Assembly (NCBI RefSeq): GCF_002368335.1
Contig: NZ_AP018288.1
Coordinates: 4,929,140-4,993,139, forward strand
Direction of reading: 5' to 3'
DNA from: Nostoc sp. NIES-4103
GTDB taxonomy: Bacteria; Cyanobacteriota; Cyanobacteriia; Cyanobacteriales; Nostocaceae
Length of the DNA: 64,000 nt
Below the pieces are notes generated by a model, which was not told where the DNA came from, did not search any database, and was given only the letters and a program-made list of their open reading frames with translations. The translations under genes and the position numbers were made by a program. Shown here in pieces: positions 49,303 to 57,624 of the stretch; position 1 is the stretch's first letter, and each line of letters starts with the position of its first letter.

Positions 49303-49365
49303 TGTTAAGATAAGTTACAGCATCTTAATTCTTATTTTTACGCGATCGCTCCTTTTTGAGCAAGT

Positions 49366-49465
49366 CTTGATGGGGGAATTGGGAATTGGGAATTGGTAAT
49401 TGGTTTACTTATTCTCCCCCTCATCCCACCATCTCCCTCATCCTCCTCATCTTACCTGCTCCATT
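49366..49465. repeat. GGGAATT and TCCCCCTCAT tandem repeats
   Basis: TGGGGGAATTGGGAATTGGG units, then TCTCCCCCTCATCCC and CATCTCCCTCATCC units, fill the gap between the monooxygenase gene and the Rpn-like gene. It is the same unit set as in other gaps. Confidence 0.7.
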
Positions 49466-49509
49466 GTGTATTAAAATTTACTTGAAGCAACTGAGGGTAA
49501 ATGTAAATT

Positions 49510-50370
49510 GTGAAAACTGACACCCTTTTTTATAGCCTTTTCCAAACTTTCCCTAACATTTTTTTTGAATTAATTGGTCAACCTGAAACTGATGCTAACA
49601 GTTATCAATTCACCTCTATTGAACTGAAACAACAAGCGTTTCGCCTCGATGGGGTATTTTTACCGTTAACCGACAAGCCCAACCAATCAATCTACTTTCT
49701 TGAAGTGCAGTTTCAGAAAGACGAAGCTTTCTATCAACGCGTCTTTGCAGAAATATTTCTTTATTTATTTCAATATCAACCGATAAACGACTGGCGTGCA
49801 GTTGTGATATTTCCCAGGCGGAGTTTGGAACCAAATGAACCTAGACCGTATCGTTTGTTACTCAACAGTCCTCTAGTACAACGTGTATATTTAAATGAAT
49901 TAGCGGAAGTTGCAGAGACTTCCATAGGTGTTGGGATTGTGCAGCTAATTGTGGAAAGCGAAAATACAGCATCCATAAAAGCTAGACAGCTAATTGAGCA
50001 AGCCAAGCAACAGTTTACAGATGCACTAACTCAGCAAGAAATTATAGAATTTATAGAGACTGTAGTGATTTACAAATTTCCTAGACTTAGCCGCGAGGAA
50101 GTAGAAGCTATGTTAGGTTTGGATGCCATCAGAAATACAAAGGTTTTTCAAGAAGCTTTTGAAGAAGGTAGTGAACAAGGTAGAGAACAAGGTAGAGAAC
50201 AAGGTCGAGCAGAAGGTCGAGCAGAAGGTCGAGAAGAAGGTAAGCTTGAAGGTAAACTCGAAGCGATTCCTGAGTTTTTAAAGTTGGGGTTGAGTCTGGA
50301 ACAAATCGCTAAGGCTTTGAAATTAGAAATTGATGTAGTACGACAAGCCGCAGAAAAACTCTCTTCTTAA
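49510..50370 (+). CDS. Rpn/DUF2887-type PD-(D/E)XK protein
   Basis: A 286-residue protein starting at GTG (MKTDTLFYSLFQTFPNIFFE). The nuclease-like core is QQAFRLDGVFLPL and SIYFLEVQFQKDEAFYQRV (D...ExQ). This family is annotated as Rpn recombination-promoting nuclease or transposase-like, and is widespread in cyanobacteria. Residues about 219-245 are (E/A)QGR and EGR/EGK repeats (EQGREQGREQGRAEGRAEGR), typical hypervariable spacers. The C-terminal LEQIAKALKLEIDVVRQAAE helix is conserved. A partial copy of its 3' end follows. Confidence 0.85.
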   Translation: MKTDTLFYSLFQTFPNIFFELIGQPETDANSYQFTSIELKQQAFRLDGVFLPLTDKPNQSIYFLEVQFQKDEAFYQRVFAEIFLYLFQYQPINDWRAVVIFPRRSLEPNEPRPYRLLLNSPLVQRVYLNELAEVAETSIGVGIVQLIVESENTASIKARQLIEQAKQQFTDALTQQEIIEFIETVVIYKFPRLSREEVEAMLGLDAIRNTKVFQEAFEEGSEQGREQGREQGRAEGRAEGREEGKLEGKLEAIPEFLKLGLSLEQIAKALKLEIDVVRQAAEKLSS

Positions 50371-50410
50371 AACAGGAATTTGCAAATTTTCTAAATTCAG
50401 CCAGGAGGAC

Positions 50411-50635
50411 GTGGAAGCTATGTCTTGGGTACACCTCATCAGACACACAAAAGTTTATCAAGAAGCTTTTGAAGAAGGTAGGTTGCAAGCTAAGTTAGAA
50501 GCTATTAAACAAGATAAGCTTGAAACAGTTCCTCGCTTGTTAAAGTTAGGGTTGAGTGTAGAACAAATCGCCAAGGCTTTGAAATTAGAAATTGATGAGG
50601 TACGACAAGCCGCAGAAAAAGGAGTTCCAGAGTAG
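50411..50635 (+). pseudogene. partial duplicate of the Rpn/DUF2887 gene 3' end
   Basis: A 74-codon frame from a GTG encodes HTKVYQEAFEEGRLQAKLEA and LLKLGLSVEQIAKALKLEID, closely matching the C-terminal part of the preceding protein (NTKVFQEAFEEGSEQG; LKLGLSLEQIAKALKLEID). Similarity continues upstream of the GTG to about 50373 (KFSKFSQEDVEAM versus KFPRLSREEVEAM). The nuclease core is absent, so this is a truncated tandem duplicate. The stop codon lies in a perfect palindrome. Confidence 0.8.
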
Positions 50636-50660
50636 GGGCGTACAGCTGTACGCCCCTACT
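50631..50660. terminator. 30-bp perfect palindrome, possible bidirectional terminator
   Basis: AGTAGGGGCGTACAG and CTGTACGCCCCTACT are exact complements with no spacer. It holds the TAG stop of the partial duplicate and lies between convergent genes (Rpn copy and yebC). It is a known kind of GGGGCGTAC palindromic repeat in cyanobacteria. Confidence 0.55.
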
Positions 50661-50708
50661 GCTGATTCATGTGTTACAAATATTTTTGAAAATGCTATCA
50701 GCAATCAG

Positions 50709-51464
50709 TTAAACAATACTCAAAGCCATCAGATTTTCTGCCATTTCAAAGTTAGATGTGACATTTTGCACATCATCTAAGCCTTCTAGAGTATCAATTA
50801 ATTTAAACAGCGATCGCGCCTGTTCTGGATCTGTAACTTCTACACTATTACTAGGAATCCAGCGCAATTCTGCATCAGTTACTTGCAAGCCTTTATCTTT
50901 GAGGGTTTGGTTGAGGTTTTCTAAATTTGCTACGTCAGTAAACACCTCAGCCATCTCATCTTCAGTCATTTCATAAGACTCAGCGCCACCTTCTAAAGAC
51001 GCTTCTAAAATTTGTTCTTCATCAACCACACCCTCGACAACACACACACCCTTTTGTGCAAACATCCAGCTAACGCAACCTGTTTCACCGAGATTACCAC
51101 CATTCTTACTAAATGCTACACGCAAGTCAGCAGCAGTGCGATTGCGATTATCTGTGAGGGCTTCAATTAAAATGGCTACACCACCGGGGCCATAACCTTC
51201 GTAGCGAATGGCTTCAAAATTGGCACTATCACTAAAAGTGCCTGCACCCTTAGCGATCGCTCGTTCAATATTATCATTGGGGATACCCGCAGCCTTGGCT
51301 TTATCAATTGCGGTACGCAGTTGAAAATTACCTGCTGGATCTGGTATACCACTTCTAGCAGCAACGATAATCGCCCGCGACAACTGAGTAAAGGTTTTAC
51401 TTTTTTTTGCATCTACTACCGCTTTCTGGCGCTTAATATTTGCCCATTTACTATGTCCTGCCAT
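50709..51464 (-). CDS. yebC: YebC/PmpR-family protein
   Basis: A 251-residue protein with the highly conserved N-terminus MAGHSKWANIKRQKAVVDAK, then GIPNDNIERAIAKGAG, YEGYGPGGVAILIEALTDN and NGGNLGETGCVSWMF. Normal length. Members act as DNA-binding regulators or, as recent work on YebC/TACO1 relatives shows, help ribosomes through proline stretches. Which role applies here is not visible. The gene stands alone. Confidence 0.96.
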   Translation of the reverse strand: MAGHSKWANIKRQKAVVDAKKSKTFTQLSRAIIVAARSGIPDPAGNFQLRTAIDKAKAAGIPNDNIERAIAKGAGTFSDSANFEAIRYEGYGPGGVAILIEALTDNRNRTAADLRVAFSKNGGNLGETGCVSWMFAQKGVCVVEGVVDEEQILEASLEGGAESYEMTEDEMAEVFTDVANLENLNQTLKDKGLQVTDAELRWIPSNSVEVTDPEQARSLFKLIDTLEGLDDVQNVTSNFEMAENLMALSIV

Positions 51465-51534
51465 AATCTCACATTCTTAACGCTCTATTCCCAGATTAGG
51501 ATATACATAGCTGTTGGTGACATGCTCTCGGTAA

Positions 51535-51680
51535 GATTGGGAATAAGGGCATTGGGCATTGGGCATTGGGAATTGGGAATTGGGGAAGAATTAATTTGAT
51601 AAACTAAATACCGTCGTCAGATAGTAGGCATAATCAAACATAAAATACAATATTCACCATTCTCTTTTCCCCATGCCCCA
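51535..51680. repeat. GGGCATT/GGGAATT heptamers and CATGCCCCATG units
   Basis: GGGCATTGGGCATTGGGCAT and GGGAATTGGGAATTGGGG tracts at 51545-51586 are followed by CCCCATGCCCCATGATGCC at 51668-51688. The latter overlaps the proposed start codon of the sugar-binding protein gene and makes that start uncertain. Confidence 0.7.
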
Positions 51681-53076
51681 TGATGCCACATGCCCCATTC
51701 GCAAATTGATTAATTTTATTCATCGCTGTTTTGTGCGGCTTTTTTTCGCGCCCCACAATAAAAGAAGAACAAGAAAGAAAGTAAAACACTACTTTAGCGG
51801 TTGCTTACTGTTAATGCTGCTGGGCATATTAACTTTCGCTGGATGTAATGCTAATCAATCTAAAGTAGATAAAAGTGCGGTGATTCATCTAACTCTATGG
51901 CAAGGAGTAAATCCGCCACCAAACCGGGATGCGTTGCAAAAACTGGTGGATAAATTTAATCGCACCCACCCAGATATTGAGGTAGAGTCCCTCTATGTTG
52001 GACAACAAGATCAGCAAATGCCCAAAATTTTGGCAGCAGTGGTAGGAGATGCACCGCCGGATATATTGTGGTATAACCCAACGATCACAGGGCAATTGGT
52101 AGAACTTGATGCTTTGATTACTTTAGATGAAATGCTGGAAAATTCTCCAGTCAAAGCCGAAATTGACCCTACTTTGTATGCATCAATGGAATACAAAGGC
52201 AAGATTTGGTCAGTACCTTTTGCGACAAATAACGTCGGTATTTTTTACCGTCCGAGTTTGTTCAAAGCAGCTGGAATTACTGAATTACCCAGGACTTGGC
52301 AAGAGTTCCAAGAAGTTGCGAAGAAATTAACTAAAGATAGTAATAACGATAAACAAATAGATCAATATGGTATGTTTCTGCCTTTGGGGAAGGGAGAATT
52401 TACTGTGTTTACTTGGTTGCCATTTATGTGGAGTAGTGGCGGCGAATTAATTAGTGGAGATTCGCAAAATCCAGCTGGAGTAATCCTCAAAGATAACCAA
52501 GGAGCGATCGCAGCTTTGCAATATTGGTATAACTTAGTTCAGGATGGTTCTGCTATGTTATCCGGCCCAGAACGGGGTTATGAAACAGAAGCATTTATCA
52601 ATGGTAGAGTAGCGATGCAACTCAACGGCCCTTGGACATTAGGAGAATTGCAAGCCACTGGCGTAGATTTTGGTGTTTTTCCAATTCCTATTAACAAACG
52701 TCCGGCTACAGTTATTGGTGGTGAAAATCTCTTTTTATTCAAAACCACACCAAAACGCCAACAAGCTGCTTTCAAATTTGCCGAGTATGCCATGAGTGAA
52801 GAATTTCAAACAGAATTAGCAATCTCTACTGGCTATTTACCCATCAACTTAAAATCTCGTCAAAGTGCAAAATATCAAGAATTTGTGCAAAAACTACCAC
52901 AAGTCAAAGTCTTTTTAGACCAAGCAAAATATGGGCGATCGCGTCCCATCTTTCCCGGCTATAATCGCATATCAGACAGTTTAGGTAGAGCAGTAGAATC
53001 TGTCTTATTAGGTAAAAATTCCCCAACAGAAGCCCTTACAACCGCCCAAAAACGCTTAGATATAATCTTCAAATAA
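51673..53076 (+). CDS. sugar ABC transporter binding lipoprotein (family 1)
   Basis: A 467-residue protein with a hydrophobic segment and lipobox (LLLMLLGILTFAGC, Cys about residue 58), then a family-1 extracellular solute-binding domain: LTLWQGVNPPPNRDALQKLV, DILWYNPTITGQLVELDALI, VPFATNNVGIFYRPSLFKAA and the late GRSRPIFPGYNRISDSLG. This matches UgpB/MalE-type binding proteins for sugars or glycerol-phosphate. The N-terminus before the basic stretch (NKRRTRKKVKHYF) is unusually long, and its start lies in repeat sequence, so the true start may be downstream. It has no adjacent permease genes. Confidence 0.87.
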   Translation: MPHDATCPIRKLINFIHRCFVRLFFAPHNKRRTRKKVKHYFSGCLLLMLLGILTFAGCNANQSKVDKSAVIHLTLWQGVNPPPNRDALQKLVDKFNRTHPDIEVESLYVGQQDQQMPKILAAVVGDAPPDILWYNPTITGQLVELDALITLDEMLENSPVKAEIDPTLYASMEYKGKIWSVPFATNNVGIFYRPSLFKAAGITELPRTWQEFQEVAKKLTKDSNNDKQIDQYGMFLPLGKGEFTVFTWLPFMWSSGGELISGDSQNPAGVILKDNQGAIAALQYWYNLVQDGSAMLSGPERGYETEAFINGRVAMQLNGPWTLGELQATGVDFGVFPIPINKRPATVIGGENLFLFKTTPKRQQAAFKFAEYAMSEEFQTELAISTGYLPINLKSRQSAKYQEFVQKLPQVKVFLDQAKYGRSRPIFPGYNRISDSLGRAVESVLLGKNSPTEALTTAQKRLDIIFK

Positions 53077-53271
53077 TCTTTAACTAATCCTTTGTGCCTT
53101 TGTGTTTTGGCGCAAGCTTTTAATTATACATCCAGCAAAGCCTAAGTAAGGCAGTGAAAATAAACCAAACTATGTTACAAAACGTAAATAGGCTCTTATT
53201 CCCTTACTAATAACAAAGGACAAATGACAAATGACGGCCCTCACTAGTTAGCTTTATTTACCTCGACCTAC

Positions 53272-53913
53272 TTACTTTTGAAATTCACTTAACAACCAAC
53301 TCCCAACTTGGCTTTGATTCATTTGACGACTTTGCCGCAAAGCTTCATTGAGTAGAGAAATCACTAATCCAGACAACACCTGAGATTGATTAATCCTGCG
53401 ACTACCACCATTTTCTACAGCAAAAGCGATAACTTGCACATTTTGAACATCAACAATCCAATATTCAGCCACACCTAAATCTTCATACAAAAGTCGCTTT
53501 TCACCTTTATCATCAGCAAGTGAACTATTAGCAATTTCAATTACTAAGCTTGGTGGTGGATAGATATCTAAATTAATAATAGAAGTTCCATAAGGAATGA
53601 CATCAGCATTTTCGCCAATGTAGTAAGACACATCAGGTTGAGCTTCTCGAACTCTTGCCTTGCGGTATGTACAGTTATCCTTACCATTAAGAGCAATACC
53701 TTTAATACTAGCAAACAAGTTAACAGCAAAGAGAATAACTGTATGGTCACTGGCGTGGTCATTTCCTACTGGTGGCATTTCAATCCTCATCTGTTTATTG
53801 TGGTAGTAGCCCTTAGCTTTTTCATATGCAGGATTTTCAATTACTTGGATATATTCATCCCAAGTAACTGCTACCCAGGTATCCGTTGGTAGTTGTGTTT
53901 GTATTTCGCTCAT
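53272..53913 (-). CDS. Uma2-family (DUF820) endonuclease-like protein, third copy
   Basis: A 213-residue protein from the ATG at 53913 (MSEIQTQLPTDTWVAVTWDE); the frame is open to 53949, but the upstream part lacks family features. The core reads GYYHNKQMRIEMPPVGNDHA, REAQPDVSYYIGENADVIP (PD), SLVIEIANSSLADDKGEKRL (E-I-A) and YEDLGVAEYWIVDVQNVQV. It belongs to the EYWIVD subgroup like the 38847 gene. It is monocistronic as far as can be seen. Confidence 0.87.
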   Translation of the reverse strand: MSEIQTQLPTDTWVAVTWDEYIQVIENPAYEKAKGYYHNKQMRIEMPPVGNDHASDHTVILFAVNLFASIKGIALNGKDNCTYRKARVREAQPDVSYYIGENADVIPYGTSIINLDIYPPPSLVIEIANSSLADDKGEKRLLYEDLGVAEYWIVDVQNVQVIAFAVENGGSRRINQSQVLSGLVISLLNEALRQSRQMNQSQVGSWLLSEFQK

Positions 53914-53949
53914 AATGCTGAAGGGGAACTTTAACAACAATCTTATCAA

Positions 53950-54382
53950 GTTTCATTTGACCCGTTCATTTGACCAGAAAGCGCGATCGCACTTTCTATT
54001 AGAAGTCAGCTGAAGTCAGTAGTTTTATTTAATACAGCTTTATCGACCTTTTTGTCGGGTGGGTACTGGTTACTTTTCACCCAAAGCTTGATTTTTAGGT
54101 TATTGATAGTGCCCACCACAGGAAAACTCAGCCAAGAAAAATTACTTAGTTATAGCCCGTGAACAGTATAACAAAATTGCAAATACAACGCCAAAATAAC
54201 TAAGTTGGTAGAAAATTTAATTGTTCTGTACTCTTTTCACAGAGGTAAAACAAATTCTTTCATCCTGCCCTCTACCTTTCTTCGATCAACTTTAGCTAAT
54301 TAAGGAGAAAATATATCTCTTTCTATAGTGATAAAGCCACCATGAACATTTTTAGGATGATGCCATACTAATAAGCTAAGAT
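53950..54382. other. intergenic region between divergent Uma2 and glycosyltransferase genes
   Basis: This 433-base AT-rich stretch contains one HIP1 octamer and a short GTCGGGTGGGTACTGG segment. I see no gene, tandem repeat or strong dyad. It should hold both divergent promoters. Confidence 0.5.
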
Positions 54383-55936
54383 ATGAGCAACAAGGTAACG
54401 CATAGATTGGTGTTTCCTCCAACTTGGTTACGATTTTTTGTAATCGTAGTATTAATAATTGGTATATTTTTTCGATTCATCAATTTAGAGCAAAAAATTT
54501 ATTGGTACGATGAATCTTTTACGTCGCTACGTGTATCTGGTTACAAAGAAGCAGAATTACTTCAAGAAGCAACTGATAAACAAACTATTAGTATTGAGGA
54601 TTTACAGAAGTATCAGCATCCTAATCAGGAAAAAAGCTTAGTTGATACAGTTAATTCTTTAGCATTAGAAGATGCCCAACACCCGCCACTGTATTACATA
54701 CTCATGCGGTTTTGGTTGCAGTGGGTTGGTGATTCTATAGCTGCAAGGCGAAGTTTGTCTGTGTTCAGTAGCTTGCTGGTGTTCCCTAGCTTGTATTGGC
54801 TATGTTGGGAATTATTTACTTCGGTGTCAGTGGGATGGGTAGCACTAGCTTTAATTGCTGTCTCGCCGTTGCATGTTCTGTATGCACAAGAAGCGCGGGA
54901 GTATAGTTTGTGGACATTGACAATCGTACTATCGAGCGCTGTGTTACTACAAGCAGTGCGAATTCAAACAAAGTTCAGTTGGGGAATGTATGCAGCAACA
55001 GTAGTTTTGGGGCTTTATACCTTCAGCTTTTCTGCATTTGTAATCATGGGGCATGGAATTTATGTCTTAGCAATGGAAGGATGGCGTTTGACGAAGACCG
55101 TAGCTACTTTTTTGCTTGCCTCATTAATAGGGTTTATTGCTTTCATACCCTGGCTGTGGGTTATGATTACCAACTTCTCCCATATTCAGTTGACAACTGA
55201 CTGGCTAAGTCATGCTGAACGATGGTATGTAGTGCAAAAGTGGCTGTTCAATCTTTGCACTGTTTTTGTTGATTTGAACTTTTCCCATAGTTTTAAAAAT
55301 ATATTTCCCTACTTAATTGCCATCCTAGTCGGATATGCAATTTATATTCTTTGTCGTCATGCACCAAAACGCATTTGGTTATTTATTTTGGCAATGATTG
55401 CAGCTACAGCACTTCCCTTAGTAGTACCAGATTTAATTTTTGGGGGACAACGTTCAGGTATTAGTCGATTTTTAATTCCTTGTTATTTAGCTATTCAACT
55501 AGCAGTTGCTTACTTGTTATTTACTCAAATAACTTCTTCTTTTATTGGTATTCGGCAACGGCAGTTATGGCAGCTTGTTATGGTAACTTTAATCTCGGCT
55601 GGCATCCTTTCCGGCATAATTAGTTCTCAAGCAGCAGTTTGGTGGACTAAGTATCACAGCTACGATAACGTCGCGGTGGCTTCTATTGTGAATCAAGCTG
55701 CCTACCCACTTTTAATCACTAAACCTGGTAATGCACTAGCTTTAAGTTACCTGCTAAATTCAAAAGTGCGATTGCAATTGGTAGTTCCACCAAACATACC
55801 CATTATTCCTAATAGTTACAGTGATATCTTTTTATATGATTCTGGGCATGAATTACAATCTGCATATGAAAAACAAGGAAAAAACAAGCTAGCGCTAATC
55901 TACCCACCTTGGTTTTGGAAATTACTAACCCCATAA
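54383..55936 (+). CDS. GT-C fold membrane glycosyltransferase (family 39-like)
   Basis: A 517-residue protein with about 11 membrane helices. EQKIYWYDESFTSLRVSGY near residue 35 has the acidic D-E of the first periplasmic loop that GT-C enzymes use with a lipid-linked sugar donor. DAQHPPLYYILMRFW (H/P-rich loop) and ALIAVSPLHVLYAQEAREYSLWTL are typical of the family-39/ArnT-like cyanobacterial group. It likely glycosylates an envelope lipid, polysaccharide or protein. Donor and acceptor are unknown, and no polysaccharide cluster surrounds it. Confidence 0.82.
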   Translation: MSNKVTHRLVFPPTWLRFFVIVVLIIGIFFRFINLEQKIYWYDESFTSLRVSGYKEAELLQEATDKQTISIEDLQKYQHPNQEKSLVDTVNSLALEDAQHPPLYYILMRFWLQWVGDSIAARRSLSVFSSLLVFPSLYWLCWELFTSVSVGWVALALIAVSPLHVLYAQEAREYSLWTLTIVLSSAVLLQAVRIQTKFSWGMYAATVVLGLYTFSFSAFVIMGHGIYVLAMEGWRLTKTVATFLLASLIGFIAFIPWLWVMITNFSHIQLTTDWLSHAERWYVVQKWLFNLCTVFVDLNFSHSFKNIFPYLIAILVGYAIYILCRHAPKRIWLFILAMIAATALPLVVPDLIFGGQRSGISRFLIPCYLAIQLAVAYLLFTQITSSFIGIRQRQLWQLVMVTLISAGILSGIISSQAAVWWTKYHSYDNVAVASIVNQAAYPLLITKPGNALALSYLLNSKVRLQLVVPPNIPIIPNSYSDIFLYDSGHELQSAYEKQGKNKLALIYPPWFWKLLTP

Positions 55937-56102
55937 AGCAGCTAGTTTTTTGTTACAACTAAATATGTTGATTTTCCAATCAGGTGCAACTATTCAAAAC
56001 GCTGGAAGACTCACAGTGTCAGGCTGCTAATAATATTTAGCCTCAATACAACCACTATTTGATACTATGAGTATGAGCGTTATTTTTCAACTATACAGTC
56101 CC

Positions 56103-56396
56103 TTAGCAATAAATAGTCACATCTTCATTACACTGATCTGCTAAATAAGTTAAAGCTTTGAAACGTAGTTCAACTAACTGTTCATAAAAAGGATTGAGCT
56201 TACACAGAGGTGGAATGTAAATAATAGTTCGATGGCAGAATTTAATTTCTCGTTCAAAAGGACAACTTGCTGGAATAATCGTGCATAGCCATCGCGCTAA
56301 GCGGTAATTTTCGATTTTCAAAGATTCCAGCCATTGACGGATAGGCTGTAGTAAAATATTGACCAAAGAGATGAAAGGTAATGTATTGGTAGTCAT
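56103..56396 (-). CDS. Mo-dependent nitrogenase C-terminal-domain protein
   Basis: A 97-residue protein: PFISLVNILLQPIRQWLESL, RLARWLCTIIPASCPFEREI and LCKLNPFYEQLVELRFKALT. The RLA..LC..IPA.CPFERD pattern is the Mo-nitro_C family, small proteins found mostly in nitrogen-fixing cyanobacteria and named for a domain associated with Mo-nitrogenase. Its role is not established. It overlaps the upstream 56393 gene by four bases (ATGA), implying coupled translation. Confidence 0.82.
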   Translation of the reverse strand: MTTNTLPFISLVNILLQPIRQWLESLKIENYRLARWLCTIIPASCPFEREIKFCHRTIIYIPPLCKLNPFYEQLVELRFKALTYLADQCNEDVTIYC

Positions 56397-56833
56397 GATG
56401 TTGTGAGGAAATGAATTTCAGGAGAGATTAGCAAAATTTTTTTAATTAACAGATTGTCAGATTTAGAAATATCTGACATGATTATGTTTCTTGCCTTTTC
56501 ATGAATCAGGATTTTCCCTTCAGAAGTAGCACTAAAATCTTGACCAGGAATAAATCCTTCTTTAATCAGTTTTTGGACAACGAATTTAGTCACTTCTTGG
56601 AGGAGATTAGTGTATGTCTCCCAATGAGATAAATTATCTAAAGCCCAATGAAATGTATCGACATCTGTAACAGATAACTCAAATATAGCTGCTGTCAAAC
56701 AAGATTCTATATATTCTGGTTTCAGATGGGTATTTAGCTGTTTTATCCAAGATTCTGCAACATTTATATCGTGAAATCTGAGGATATATATAAATCTTTT
56801 GAGGTCAGAATAAAATCGTTCTAAATCTTCCAT
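56393..56833 (-). CDS. hypothetical protein coupled to the Mo-nitrogenase-domain gene
   Basis: A 146-residue protein from ATG 56833 (MEDLERFYSDLKRFIYILRF); the frame is open from a TTG at 56863. It is mostly helical with no membrane segment: DINVAESWIKQLNTHLKPEY, DTFHWALDNLSHWETYTNLL. It ends within the ATGA overlap with the next gene. I do not recognise the family. The tight coupling suggests that it works with the Mo-nitro_C protein. Confidence 0.65.
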   Translation of the reverse strand: MEDLERFYSDLKRFIYILRFHDINVAESWIKQLNTHLKPEYIESCLTAAIFELSVTDVDTFHWALDNLSHWETYTNLLQEVTKFVVQKLIKEGFIPGQDFSATSEGKILIHEKARNIIMSDISKSDNLLIKKILLISPEIHFLTTS

Positions 56834-57063
56834 TTTATATTTACCACTGACGTTAAATAACAACTATTCAACTTTTTGATTAAGAAATGAGCTAGTCGAA
56901 TTACCTTTTGATGAATGGAAAGAAAGTAGGGTAGAGGTGAGTTTGTACTCTACCCCAGGCAAAGGTGTTTATCGATTAGGTATTTTCCTAGTTGCTTTTA
57001 ACTGTAAAACTGAAAAATGCAGAAATTGTGGAGATGAGAAAAATTTAGAAAAATTCTTGAAGT

Positions 57064-57438
57064 CTACCAATTTAGGGCTGCTGCAATTTGTGTTGGTAAT
57101 TTCATGGCTTTGAAAGGCTTGGTGATAATTGCTTGCACTCCCAGTTCGGCAAAGCGCCGTTGTTCAGCGGCTTGTGCCTTTGCGGTCAGTAAAATAACGG
57201 GAATGGATTTTGTGGCAGGATTCGCTTGTAAAGCTTGAAACGTAGCGATTCCATCCATATCAGGCATCATGACATCTAGAAGGATAACATCTGGTTGTTC
57301 GGCGATCGCCTTAGCAACTCCCTCACTACCTGAAGCCGCAGTTGAGACTTGCCAAGCACCCACTGCTTTCAAGGAGAGTTCAGCCACGGCTCGAATATCA
57401 TATTCATCATCAACGATGAGAATGCGTTTCTGAGTCAT
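57064..57438 (-). CDS. single-domain response regulator (CheY-like)
   Basis: A 124-residue receiver with all key residues: acidic pair in ILIVDDEYD, phosphoacceptor Asp in VILLDVMMPDMDG, Thr in ILLTAKAQ and Lys in ITKPFKAM. The frame is open to 57615, but the upstream codons come from GGGAATGG repeats, and ATG 57438 gives the natural start MTQKRILIVDDE. It lies directly downstream of the hybrid kinase gene on the same strand and could be its output or a phosphate sink. Confidence 0.92.
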   Translation of the reverse strand: MTQKRILIVDDEYDIRAVAELSLKAVGAWQVSTAASGSEGVAKAIAEQPDVILLDVMMPDMDGIATFQALQANPATKSIPVILLTAKAQAAEQRRFAELGVQAIITKPFKAMKLPTQIAAALNW

Positions 57439-57454
57439 ATCTACAAATAGGGAA

Positions 57455-57550
57455 TAGGGAATGGGGAATGGGGAATGGGGAACTCGGGGCCCCCACGACC
57501 GCAGGAAGTGGGGATTAGGGGCAATGGGGAATGGGGAATGGGGAATGGGC
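57455..57550. repeat. GGGGAATG tandem repeat
   Basis: Runs of GGGAATGGGGAATGGGGA, interrupted by CTCGGGGCCCCCACGACCGC, lie between the hybrid kinase and response regulator genes. They create a spurious N-terminal extension of the latter. Confidence 0.75.
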
Positions 57551-57624
57551 TTGAAAGTTGTTTGGTATCTGTATTTTATGTAATCGTGATGTACTAGTTG
57601 ATTGCCGATCGCCATAACTCGTAA

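Noticed and set aside
53272..53949. Start of the third Uma2 gene at 53949
   Set aside because: The first 12 codons (MIRLLLKFPFSI) show no family likeness, and the ATG at 53913 gives the usual short polar N-terminus.
57439..57615. 59-residue N-terminal extension of the single-domain response regulator
   Set aside because: The codons derive from GGGAATGG repeats, and the receiver fold begins exactly at the internal ATG 57438.
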